A stretch of DNA of 11,533 nucleotides from JBBRWV01 sp038248985 (lineage in GTDB: Bacteria > Planctomycetota > Phycisphaerae > WQYP01): NCBI GenBank assembly GCA_038248985.1, contig JBBRWV010000117.1, forward strand, positions 1-11,533, given 5' to 3'. Each line of letters opens with the position of its first letter. The first letter of the stretch is position 1. This document shows, piece by piece, positions 1-7,106 of this stretch. The notes under the pieces were generated by a model. The model was given only the letters and a program-made list of their open reading frames with translations, did not search any database and had not been told where the DNA came from. The position numbers and the translations under genes were made by a program.

Positions 1-107
1 GCATCTACGAGACGCGACGCACCGTGGCCGACGACTTCAAGGCCACGATGCGACTGCGCTTCGACGACCTGCTACCCAAGTGGAACTATGTGGCCGTGCC
101 CCAGTAA
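1..107 (+). CDS. C-terminal end of an unidentified protein (5' truncated by window)
   Basis: An open frame runs in from the left edge (codons start at position 3) and ends at TAA 105-107, giving 34 residues that finish in WNYVAVPQ. The fragment is rich in Arg and Asp and has no motif I recognise. I do not assign a function. It converges on uup, whose stop is only 54 bases away, and no hairpin terminator is visible between them. Its codons end mainly in C (GCC, GAC, TTC, AAG), and 1-107 has slightly more C than G, unlike the + strand genes to the right. That it is the end of a real gene is likely from the continuous frame and normal codon pattern, but only about 100 bases can be seen. Confidence 0.6.
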   Translation, partial: IYETRRTVADDFKATMRLRFDDLLPKWNYVAVPQ

Positions 108-161
108 ATCATTGACAGTTGTTGATGCGCCGGTCCTAAACTTGGGGGGGCGATGTCGTGC

Positions 162-2003
162 TCAGCCGTTGAGTTTGGCTTCGAGGGATTCCCAGCGGGC
201 GTAGAGGGTGGCGACGGCTAGCTGGGCGGCGGTCATGTTGGAGCAGGCTTCGGTTAACTTTTTGGCGTCGGCGAGGGTGGCGGGGAGTTCCATTATTTTG
301 TGCCACTTTTGGACTGCGCCTTCGGCGTCGAGGATGCGCTGTTCGATGGTGTCCCAGTCTTTTTGCTCCATGTAGTTGAGGCGCTTGCCGAGGGGCTTTT
401 TGGCGGGTTCGGAAACGGTGGCGCTGGGTTTGACGGTGGCGGCGCGGGCGGTGGTTTGGCGGTCTTTGTCCTGGCGGGAGGCCCAGGATTCGTATTGTTC
501 GTAATCGGTGAAGATGCCGTGGCCGCCGAAGCCGTCGATGCCGAGGATGTCGGTGGAGAGGCGGTCGAGCATGTAGCGATCGTGGGTGACGAGGACGAGG
601 GCGCCGGGGAATTCTTCGAGGGAGGCTTCGAGGACTTCGAGGGAGGGGATGTCGAGATCGTTGGTGGGTTCGTCGAGGATGAGGACGTCGGCGGGGGTGA
701 GCATGAGGCGGGCGATGAGGACGCGGGCCTGTTCGCCGCCGGAGAGTTCGCCGACGGGGCGGTCGAGTTGTTCGTAGCGGAAGAGGAAGCGGCGGGCCCA
801 GGTGGAGATGTGGATGAGTTCGCCGTTGTAGAGGACGGAATCGGTGCCGGGACAGAGGGCGTCGCGGAGGAGTTGGCGGCGGTCGAGCTGTTGGCGTTGC
901 TGATCGAAGTAGACGATGCGGAGGTCATTGGCGCGTTTGATGGTGCCGGCGTCGGGGTCGAGGCCGCCGAGAGCGGCACCGGAGAGGAGTTTGAGGAAGG
1001 TGGATTTGCCGGAGCCGTTGGGGCCGAGGACGCCGAGTTTCATGCCGGGGGAGAGGATGAGGTTGAGTTTATTGATGAGGAGTTTGGGGGGATCGCCGAG
1101 GGATTTAACGAGGGAGTGAGCGGCGAGGAGTTTGCGGGTTTTGCGATCGGTGGCGGAGAATTCTATTTCCATGGCTTTGTCCTGGCTGGTGCGGGAGCGC
1201 ACATCGGCGAGGTCGCCAATGAGGGCGTGGGCGTCCTGGATGCGGGCTTTGCTTTTTCCACGGCGGGCTTTGGGGCCGCGGCGGAGCCAGGCGATTTCTG
1301 TTTTGACCTTGTTTTGCAGGCTTTGCTGTTCTTTTTCCTGGGCGGCGAGGACGGTTTCGCGGCGGTCGAGGAAGTCGGAGTAGTTGCCGGGGACGCTGAG
1401 GAAGCCGTCGGCATACATGCGGTTGATTTCGATGACGCGGTTGGTGACGTTTTCGAGGAAGTAGCGGTCATGGGTGACGACGACGTAGGCGAACTTGGCG
1501 GAGTTGAGGAGTGATTCGAGCCACTGGATGCCTTCGAGATCGAGATGGTTAGTGGGTTCATCGAGGAGGAGGAGGTCGGGTTCGAGGAGCATCTGGCGGG
1601 CGAGGGCGAGGCGTTTGCGCCATCCGCCGGAGAGGGCGGAGATGGGGGTGTAGGCGTCGGCGAAGCCAATGCGGGTGAGCATTTTGTCGACGCGGTTGTG
1701 TTGTTCATGTTCTTCGAGGTGGGAGTCTGAGAGGGCGGCGAGGAGTTCTTCGTAGGGAGTTTCGGCGGAGAATTTATCGGTTTGGGGGAGGAAGCCGACG
1801 CGGACGCCGCGGCGGGATTCGAGGGTGCCTTCGTCGGGTTGTTCGCGTGCGGCGAGGATTTTGAGGAGGGTAGATTTACCGGCACCGTTGGGGCCGAACA
1901 TGCCGCAGCGTTCGCCTTCGTAGAGGCCGAGGGTGATGCCGGAGAAGAGGGTTTGGAGGCCGTAGGATTTGGCGATTTTTTGACAGGAGAGGAGGAGAGC
2001 CAT
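162..2003 (-). CDS. uup: ABC-F family ATP-binding protein, Uup type
   Basis: This 613-residue soluble protein has two ABC ATPase domains and no membrane segments. Domain 1 has Walker A GPNGAGKS at 37-44, signature LSGGW at 124-128 and Walker B LLLLDEPTNHLD near 144-155. Domain 2 has GPNGSGKS at 327-334, signature LSGGE at 420-424 and ILDEPTNDLD near 442-451. The basic linker AWLRRGPKARRGKSKAR (238-254), YFDQQR...LD in domain 2, and a C-terminal extension (about 540-613) that should form a coiled coil all match Uup rather than EttA. ABC-F proteins act on ribosomes; Escherichia coli Uup is also linked to transposon excision and DNA branch handling. The frame can be extended upstream to 2060, but I choose ATG at 2003: AGGA (2011-2014) lies 7 bases upstream, and the extra 19 residues are unlike the family N-terminus. 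It converges on the left-edge gene and diverges from shc. Confidence 0.93.
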   Translation of the reverse strand: MALLLSCQKIAKSYGLQTLFSGITLGLYEGERCGMFGPNGAGKSTLLKILAAREQPDEGTLESRRGVRVGFLPQTDKFSAETPYEELLAALSDSHLEEHEQHNRVDKMLTRIGFADAYTPISALSGGWRKRLALARQMLLEPDLLLLDEPTNHLDLEGIQWLESLLNSAKFAYVVVTHDRYFLENVTNRVIEINRMYADGFLSVPGNYSDFLDRRETVLAAQEKEQQSLQNKVKTEIAWLRRGPKARRGKSKARIQDAHALIGDLADVRSRTSQDKAMEIEFSATDRKTRKLLAAHSLVKSLGDPPKLLINKLNLILSPGMKLGVLGPNGSGKSTFLKLLSGAALGGLDPDAGTIKRANDLRIVYFDQQRQQLDRRQLLRDALCPGTDSVLYNGELIHISTWARRFLFRYEQLDRPVGELSGGEQARVLIARLMLTPADVLILDEPTNDLDIPSLEVLEASLEEFPGALVLVTHDRYMLDRLSTDILGIDGFGGHGIFTDYEQYESWASRQDKDRQTTARAATVKPSATVSEPAKKPLGKRLNYMEQKDWDTIEQRILDAEGAVQKWHKIMELPATLADAKKLTEACSNMTAAQLAVATLYARWESLEAKLNG

Positions 2004-2010
2004 TGAGAAT

Positions 2011-2014
2011 TCCT
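2011..2014 (-). promoter_or_regulatory. Shine-Dalgarno site fixing the uup start
   Basis: On the - strand AGGA lies 7 bases before ATG 2003. It supports the internal start over the longer frame opening at 2060, which would put 19 extra residues before the conserved ABC domain. Confidence 0.6.
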
Positions 2015-2059
2015 GACTGGGAAACGGGGGTTGTGGGACGGGAATAGAAAAGAGGAGCA

Positions 2060-2065
2060 ATCATA
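2060..2065 (-). promoter_or_regulatory. Possible -10 element for uup
   Basis: On the - strand this reads TATGAT, five of six matches to the sigma-70 -10 consensus. It would give a leader of about 50 bases before ATG 2003. No good -35 hexamer is seen 16-18 bases upstream, so the call is weak. Confidence 0.25.
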
Positions 2066-2071
2066 AGCGAA

Positions 2072-2098
2072 GGGAGGGTTGGGCACATGGGGGCGGGG
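2072..2098 (+). other. G-quadruplex-type motif in the divergent uup-shc spacer
   Basis: Five runs of at least three G (2072-2074, 2076-2078, 2081-2083, 2089-2093, 2095-2098) are separated by loops of 1, 2, 5 and 1 bases, which satisfies the usual G3+/N1-7 rule. Further G runs at 2127-2129, 2136-2140 and 2147-2152 form an incomplete second motif. The spacer 2004-2263 otherwise shows only weak promoter-like hexamers. The high G content of this strand raises the chance of such motifs arising by chance. Confidence 0.4.
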
Positions 2099-2212
2099 TG
2101 ATGTTTCGCAAATGTTTGATTTGTCCGGGCAAAAAGGGGGCGTGGCGGGGGGAGGTTCATGTTGCCGAAAATTGGCGAATCTGATATTGTTGAGGGCGAT
2201 CTTGAAGGGCGA

Positions 2213-2243
2213 TTGACGTGACCCTCGATCAGCGTCGTATGCC
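2213..2243 (+). promoter_or_regulatory. Weak promoter candidate for shc
   Basis: TTGACG (2213-2218) is a good -35. TATGCC (2238-2243) is a poor -10, and the 19-base spacing is long. It would start transcription near 2250 and leave a very short leader carrying the AGGA at 2251-2254. Confidence 0.22.
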
Positions 2244-2263
2244 GGGGAACAGGACTTTTTATT

Positions 2264-4249
2264 GTGACGACCTTCATCCGACCACCGAATGACCTGGCGC
2301 ATCCGCCGACGCTGGTTGCGAAATCCGCAGCGGCAATTCAGGGGGCGAGTTTTGATTCGACGAAGCCGTTGAATGTGGAGGGGACGCTGGAGGCGGCGCA
2401 GAAGGCGTTGCTGGCGATGCACAATCCGGAGGGGTACTGGTGTGCGGAGTTGCAGGGGGATTCGATTTTGGGGTCGGAATACATATTGCTGAAATTTATA
2501 TTGGGGCAGGAGGATGATGCGGAATTGCCGCTGATTGCGAACTATTTGCGATCATTGCAGCAGCCGGATGGGGGATGGAATTTGTATCCGGGCGGAACGA
2601 ATGATTTGTCGGGGACGGTGAAGGCGTATTTTTCGTTGAAGCTGCTGGGGGATGATCCGGAGGCGTCGCACATGATTGCGGCGCGGGAGATGGTGCATCG
2701 ATTGGGCGGGGCGGAGAACTGCAACAGCTTTTCGAAGTTTTATTTAGCGGCGCTAGGGCAGATTTCGTACGAGGCGTGTCCGTCGATACCGCCGGAGATC
2801 GTGCTGCTGCCGCGGTTTCTGTATTTTAATTTGTATGCGGTGAGCGCGTGGTCGCGGACGATGATTTTGCCTTTGGCGATTGTGAGCACGTTGCGGCCGG
2901 TACGGAAGTTGCGAGAGTCGCAAGGGATTGGGGAATTGTATTTGGATATGCAGGCGGCGAATTCTGTGGCGGGGCGATTGAAGGGATTGCCGCGAAGCTG
3001 GCGGGAGATGTTTTTACTGCTGGATTTGTCGATCAAGCGTTATGAGAAGACGGCGGTGACGCCGTTGCGTCCGAAGGCGATACGGGAGGCGGAGAAGTGG
3101 ATTTTGGAGCACATGGAGGGGTCGGAGGGATTGGGGGCGATATTTCCGCCGATGGTGTACGTGCTGATTGTGTTCAAGGCGCTGGGGTATCCGGATGACC
3201 ATCCGAAGGTGGTGGAGGCGCACAAGCATCTGCGTGATTTTTTTATCCGGGAAGGGGACACGATACGGATTCAGCCGTGTTTTTCGCCGGTGTGGGATAC
3301 GGGGATAGCGTTGCATGCGTTGGCGGAGGCGGGGATGAAGCCGGAGCATCCGGTGGCGCAGAAGACGAGCGCGTGGCTGTTGTCGAAGGAGTGTCGGATC
3401 GCATCGGATTGGTCGAAGGCGTGTCCGGACGTGGAGCCGAGTGGGTGGTTTTTTGAGTATTCTAATCCGCATTATCCGGATGTGGATGACACGGCGATGG
3501 TGGCGATGGCGCTCAAGCGGGCGGGTGGGCCAGGGGCGCAGCAGGCGGTGAAGCGGGGTGTAAACTGGTTGCTGGCGATGCAGAATGATGATGGGGGTTG
3601 GGCGGCGTTTGACCGGACGCGGAGCCGGCCGATCTTGGAGCATGTGCCGTTTGCGGATCACAACGCGATCCAGGATCCGAGTTGCCCGGACATTGCGGGG
3701 CGGGTGTTGGAGGGCTTGGGGCAATGCGGGGTGACGACGGCGCATCCGGCGGTGCGGAAGGCGATCGACTTTTTGAAGGAGACGCAGGAGAAGGAGGGGT
3801 GCTGGTTTGGGCGATGGGGCGTGAATTATGTTTATGGAACATGGCAGGTGCTGACGGGGTTGCGGGCGGTGGGCGAGCGGATGGATCACAAGTACATACG
3901 CAAGGCGGTGGAGTGGCTGCGGAGCGTGCAGAAGCCGGACGGATCATTTGGGGAGTCGTGCGATACGTATGACAATCCGGCTTTGAAGGGGCGTGGGGCA
4001 TCGACGCCATCGCAGACGGCGTGGGGGGCGATGGGGCTGATGGCGGTGGCGGGGACGAATTCGTCGAACGATGTGCAGATTGTGAAATCGATCAGTTGGC
4101 TGATGCAGAACCAGGGGGAGGATGGAAACTGGGAGGAGTTGTGGTACACGGGGACGGGTTTTCCGCGGGTGTTTTATTTAAAGTATCATTTGTATCGTTT
4201 GTATTTTCCGATCATGGCGTTGGCGCGGTATCGGCGACTGAGTACGTGA
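2264..4249 (+). CDS. shc: Squalene-hopene cyclase
   Basis: This 661-residue protein is near the usual bacterial length. It is a monotopic membrane enzyme that cyclises squalene to hopene/hopanol, the core step of hopanoid synthesis. The catalytic acid motif DVDD is at 406-409, followed by TA as in known cyclases, and His460 in LEHVPF matches the His that assists the catalytic Asp. QW-type repeats appear at QQPDGGW (99-105), QNDDGGW (440-446), the 511-527 region with GRWGVNYVYGTW, KPDGSFG (557-563) and QGEDGNW (617-623). ASTPSQTAW (579-587) and TGTGFPRVFYLKYHLY (629-644) are further family blocks. The start is GTG 2264 with AGGA (2251-2254) 9 bases upstream; no better ATG lies before the conserved region. 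No squalene synthase or other hpn gene is present, so substrate supply must be encoded elsewhere. No terminator is visible after the stop. Confidence 0.96.
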   Translation: MTTFIRPPNDLAHPPTLVAKSAAAIQGASFDSTKPLNVEGTLEAAQKALLAMHNPEGYWCAELQGDSILGSEYILLKFILGQEDDAELPLIANYLRSLQQPDGGWNLYPGGTNDLSGTVKAYFSLKLLGDDPEASHMIAAREMVHRLGGAENCNSFSKFYLAALGQISYEACPSIPPEIVLLPRFLYFNLYAVSAWSRTMILPLAIVSTLRPVRKLRESQGIGELYLDMQAANSVAGRLKGLPRSWREMFLLLDLSIKRYEKTAVTPLRPKAIREAEKWILEHMEGSEGLGAIFPPMVYVLIVFKALGYPDDHPKVVEAHKHLRDFFIREGDTIRIQPCFSPVWDTGIALHALAEAGMKPEHPVAQKTSAWLLSKECRIASDWSKACPDVEPSGWFFEYSNPHYPDVDDTAMVAMALKRAGGPGAQQAVKRGVNWLLAMQNDDGGWAAFDRTRSRPILEHVPFADHNAIQDPSCPDIAGRVLEGLGQCGVTTAHPAVRKAIDFLKETQEKEGCWFGRWGVNYVYGTWQVLTGLRAVGERMDHKYIRKAVEWLRSVQKPDGSFGESCDTYDNPALKGRGASTPSQTAWGAMGLMAVAGTNSSNDVQIVKSISWLMQNQGEDGNWEELWYTGTGFPRVFYLKYHLYRLYFPIMALARYRRLST

Positions 4250-4278
4250 GCGGACGGGCGCGGAGATGTGGGGGCTGG

Positions 4279-4296
4279 GGAACGCTTGGAACGCTG
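4279..4296 (+). repeat. Tandem 9-bp direct repeat upstream of the lpxD promoter
   Basis: GGAACGCTT (4279-4287) is followed directly by GGAACGCTG (4288-4296), matching at 8 of 9 positions. It ends 14 bases before the TTGACA at 4311, a position where an activator or repressor could bind. It may equally be chance. Confidence 0.35.
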
Positions 4297-4310
4297 GATT
4301 TAGCGGGAAT

Positions 4311-4339
4311 TTGACATCGCGGGACGGGGGGCCTAACTT
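4311..4339 (+). promoter_or_regulatory. Promoter candidate for lpxD
   Basis: A perfect TTGACA (4311-4316), a 17-base spacer, then TAACTT (4334-4339), which is a mediocre -10. Transcription would start near 4346 and give a leader of about 40 bases. Its presence in the 135-base gap argues that lpxD can be transcribed independently of shc. Confidence 0.45.
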
Positions 4340-4384
4340 TCAGGGTTTGGATTCTTCGAGCGTAAGGCAATTGTACGAGGCAAT

Positions 4385-5458
4385 ATGGCAACGGCATCAA
4401 CGTATACAGTGGCGGAGTTGGCGGAGGCACTGGGGTGTGCGTTTTCAGGGGATGGGACGCGGGTGCTGAAATCGTGTAATACGCTGTTGGAGGCGGGCGG
4501 AGAGCAACTGTCATTTTTGGGGAACGCAAAGTATGCGAAACAGTTAGAGACGACGGGGGCGGGGTGTGTGATTGTCACGCCGGGGACGGGTGCGAGCGTG
4601 CGGCGGGAAGCGGGGCTGGGGGCGCTGGCGTTTCTGGAGGCGAAGGATATTTATTTTGCGTGGCAGCGGGCGTTGGTGTTATTGCATGGGCATCGGACGC
4701 ATAAGCCGGTGGGGATATCAAAGGCAGCGCAGATAAATCCATCGGCGAAGATCGGGGAGAACGTGTCAATACATCCGGGGGTGGTGATCGCGGAGAATGT
4801 GACGATTGCGGACAATGTCTATATTTATCCGAATGTTACGATTATGCATGATTCGAGCATTGGGGCGGATACGGTGCTTTATCCATCGGTGACGATTTAT
4901 GAACATTGCACGATCGGGCAGCGGTGCCTGATTAATGCGGGGACCGTGGTGGGATCGGATGGATTTTCGTATTCCTTTTCGGGCGGAATACACCATAAAA
5001 TACCGCAATCGGGGACGGTGACGATTGAGGATGACGTGGAGATTGGATGCAGCAGCACGATTGAGCGGGCAGTGCTGGGTACGACGCGGATCGGGCAGGG
5101 GACGAAGATTGGTAATTGCGTGGTAGTTGGGCACAACTGCGGAATTGGGGAGGGGAATCTACTGATCTCACAAGTGGGGATTGCGGGATCGACGACGACG
5201 GGGAAGTTTGTGATCGCAGCGGGCCAGGTGGGGATTTCGGGACATTTGACGCTGGGGGACAATGTGCGCATCGCGGCGCAAGCGGGGGTGATGAGCGACA
5301 TCGAATCGAACAAGGAGGTGGCGGGTAGCCCGGCAGTGGAGATGGCGACGATGCGGCGGGTGGTCGTTTACAGCATGCAGTTGCCGGAGCTTTCGAAGCG
5401 GGTGAAGGAGTTGGAGACGCGGATCAACAAGATGGCGCCACCGAGTGCGGCGGAGTAA
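4385..5458 (+). CDS. lpxD: UDP-3-O-acylglucosamine N-acyltransferase (LpxD)
   Basis: This 357-residue protein transfers a hydroxyacyl chain from acyl carrier protein to the 2-amino group of UDP-3-O-acylglucosamine, the third step of lipid A synthesis in the cytoplasm. Residues about 1-100 are the N-terminal uridine-binding domain. Residues about 112-310 are left-handed beta-helix hexapeptide repeats (for example IGENVSIHPGVVIAENVTIA, from 123). His250 in VVVGHNCGIG aligns with the catalytic His of E. coli LpxD (H239), and His287 in ISGH with the second conserved His (H276). DGFSYSF (192-198) and the HHKIPQSGTVTI block also fit the family. The C-terminus (about 322-350) is a helix likely to form the trimer-end coiled coil. 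ATG 4385 has GAGG at 4377-4380; the heptamer AGGCAAT occurs twice just before the start (4365-4371, 4378-4384). The usual partners lpxC, fabZ and lpxA are absent. Confidence 0.96.
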   Translation: MATASTYTVAELAEALGCAFSGDGTRVLKSCNTLLEAGGEQLSFLGNAKYAKQLETTGAGCVIVTPGTGASVRREAGLGALAFLEAKDIYFAWQRALVLLHGHRTHKPVGISKAAQINPSAKIGENVSIHPGVVIAENVTIADNVYIYPNVTIMHDSSIGADTVLYPSVTIYEHCTIGQRCLINAGTVVGSDGFSYSFSGGIHHKIPQSGTVTIEDDVEIGCSSTIERAVLGTTRIGQGTKIGNCVVVGHNCGIGEGNLLISQVGIAGSTTTGKFVIAAGQVGISGHLTLGDNVRIAAQAGVMSDIESNKEVAGSPAVEMATMRRVVVYSMQLPELSKRVKELETRINKMAPPSAAE

Positions 5459-5483
5459 GGCGCGTGGTGGGGATTGGAGGGAA

Positions 5484-5512
5484 TTGCTAATTGTGGGTAA
5501 CAACGGGATAAT
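5484..5512 (+). promoter_or_regulatory. Promoter candidate for dacB
   Basis: TTGCTA (5484-5489), a 17-base spacer, then GATAAT (5507-5512), five of six matches to the -10 consensus. Transcription would start near 5519, about 45 bases before ATG 5564. This fits a separate transcript for dacB. Confidence 0.42.
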
Positions 5513-5550
5513 CAAGATTTGAGGCAAAGTCCGCGGCCTGTTACTACGGA

Positions 5551-5556
5551 AGGTGA
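5551..5556 (+). promoter_or_regulatory. Shine-Dalgarno site fixing the dacB start
   Basis: AGGTGA, within GGAAGGTGA at 5548-5556, lies 7 bases before ATG 5564. It favours this ATG over an in-frame TTG at 5519, which would put 15 polar residues in front of the signal peptide. Confidence 0.6.
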
Positions 5557-5563
5557 ATTCGCT

Positions 5564-7003
5564 ATGGATCGGCGATGGAAAAAACTCCCCGCACTTGCAG
5601 CATTTCTCCTGGTCACACATTTCGTTTTCGTTTCCGACGTCCAGGCGCAGTCGCTGGAGGCGCGGATCAAGGGGCGGTTGAATACGGAGCAATTGAAGTC
5701 GGCGGCGGTGGGGATATCGGTGGTGGAGATCACGGCCAAGGGTCCGGTGGAATTATTTGCATACAATGCGGCGACGCCCCTAGGGCCGGCTTCGAATGCG
5801 AAGCTGTTGACGACGGCGGCGGCGTTTGAGCGGTATGGCGTGAAGGCGACTTTCAAGACGGTGTTGTACAAGGTCGGGGAGGATTTGCTGTTGATTGGCG
5901 GTGGAGATCCGGGGTTGGGGGACGCCAAGCTGCTGAAGGATCAGGCGGTTACTGTGCAGTTTGAGGAGATGGCGGCAACGGCCAAGGGGGTGGGCATTGG
6001 GCAAATTCGAGATATTATCCTGGACGACCGGGTGTTTGACGATCAATATGTGCATCCGAACTGGCCGGCGGATCAATGGGGGCAGTGGTATTGTGCGCCG
6101 GTGGGAGGACTTAACTTTAATGCCAATTGCCTCGATTGGGTTCCGAAGATATCTAACAACAAGCCGATTTTGGAGATCGTTCCCCATACCACGGCAGTTT
6201 CGATTACCAACAGGGCGGTGAGGGGGAAGACGACGGCGGTCAACCTGGGGCGGGGAAAATCGGGCAATGACTTCACGCTGACGGGGACGATTGCGGGCGA
6301 TGGGGCGAGAGTTTTCAGCACGCCCATTCATGACCCGGGGGTGTGGACGGCGACGATTCTGCGGGATACGTTTCGCGCGGCGGGCATCCAATCGAGCGGG
6401 AGCGTGCGGCGGGTGGAGGCGGGGGAGACGTTTACAAACGCGACGCAGGTGGCAGTGGTATCGACGCCGATACTTGCGGTGATTGAGCGGGCGAATACAG
6501 ACTCGCTGAACATGATGGCGGAGGCGTTGTGCAAGCGGCTGGGGCATGATGCGACGCAGAAGCCGGGGGATTGGGCGAATGGGCCGGCGGCGGTGAAGGC
6601 GTATGTGGTTTCCCTGGGGGTGGATAAGGGGTTGCTGGAGTTGGATGACGGATCGGGGCTGTCGAACAAGAACCGCATTGCGGCGCGGGCGTTTACGAGT
6701 GTGCTAGCGCATGTGGCGGCGGCGAAGGATGGGGAGCAATTTGTGCAGACACTCGCGGTTCCCGGCGAGGACGGTACACTGGAGCGTCGATTTAAGAATC
6801 TGACCGTTGGCGAGCATGTTCGGGCGAAGACAGGACATATCAAAGGCGTGTCTACTCTGTCAGGGTATATCACGGTGGCGCTGAGCAATGGAACAAGCCG
6901 GCGGTTCGCGTTTTCGATATTGTGCAATAAGTACGCAGGGAATGTGAATCCGCTGCAGGATGAGATTTGCCAGGAGATTTATGAATGGGCCGGCGGAAAG
7001 TGA
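5564..7003 (+). CDS. dacB: D-alanyl-D-alanine carboxypeptidase/endopeptidase (PBP4 family, MEROPS S13)
   Basis: This 479-residue class C penicillin-binding protein is exported to the periplasm, where the family removes terminal D-Ala and cuts D-Ala-meso-diaminopimelate crosslinks in peptidoglycan. The N-terminus is a clear signal peptide: basic MDRRWKK, a hydrophobic stretch at about 8-23, and likely cleavage after DVQA (about residue 28). The active-site set is complete: SNAK (77-80) with the nucleophile Ser77, SLN (314-316) and KTG (422-424). GGGDPGL (112-118) and DGSGLS (362-367) are further S13 blocks. The large insertion between the first and second motif, typical of PBP4, spans about 100-300. 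The gene follows lpxD after 105 bases with its own promoter candidate. The signal-peptide codons (CTC, CCC, CTT, GTC, TTC) differ sharply from the G-ending codons that follow. Confidence 0.94.
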   Translation: MDRRWKKLPALAAFLLVTHFVFVSDVQAQSLEARIKGRLNTEQLKSAAVGISVVEITAKGPVELFAYNAATPLGPASNAKLLTTAAAFERYGVKATFKTVLYKVGEDLLLIGGGDPGLGDAKLLKDQAVTVQFEEMAATAKGVGIGQIRDIILDDRVFDDQYVHPNWPADQWGQWYCAPVGGLNFNANCLDWVPKISNNKPILEIVPHTTAVSITNRAVRGKTTAVNLGRGKSGNDFTLTGTIAGDGARVFSTPIHDPGVWTATILRDTFRAAGIQSSGSVRRVEAGETFTNATQVAVVSTPILAVIERANTDSLNMMAEALCKRLGHDATQKPGDWANGPAAVKAYVVSLGVDKGLLELDDGSGLSNKNRIAARAFTSVLAHVAAAKDGEQFVQTLAVPGEDGTLERRFKNLTVGEHVRAKTGHIKGVSTLSGYITVALSNGTSRRFAFSILCNKYAGNVNPLQDEICQEIYEWAGGK

Positions 7004-7023
7004 CGAGGGCCGGGTCATGCAAA

Positions 7024-7041
7024 TGCGGGAGTTTTCCCGCA
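7024..7041 (+). terminator. Small perfect hairpin after dacB, possible weak terminator
   Basis: TGCGGGA (7024-7030) pairs with TCCCGCA (7035-7041) around a GTTT loop, 21 bases after the dacB stop. No T tract follows (AATTAAA), so it may instead be an mRNA 3'-end stabiliser or have no role. Confidence 0.3.
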
Positions 7042-7106
7042 ATTAAACGCCGTCCACATGCCGATATTCATTGAGTTTGTTTTAGTCATCTCAAGCGGAG
7101 CTATTC

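Noticed and set aside
112..142. TTGACA (112-117) and TAAACT (137-142), a promoter-like pair reading into the 3' end of uup
   Set aside because: The 19-base spacing is long, the -10 is weak, and there is no gene downstream on that strand; an antisense transcript is possible but unsupported.
614..648. Three spaced copies of a TTCGAGG-type word
   Set aside because: They encode the Leu-Glu-rich helix of uup (SLEVLEASLEEF) and reflect protein sequence rather than a DNA repeat.
300..1514. A 404-codon open frame antisense to uup, plus several shorter antisense frames
   Set aside because: The translation is a low-complexity Gly/Glu/Ala/Val string with no domain, explained by the C-ending codons of uup read on the other strand. 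uup itself has complete ABC-F motifs.
3014..3889. A 291-codon - strand frame inside shc
   Set aside because: The product is rich in Arg, His and Pro and lies wholly within a gene with conserved cyclase motifs; it is a by-product of G-ending codons.
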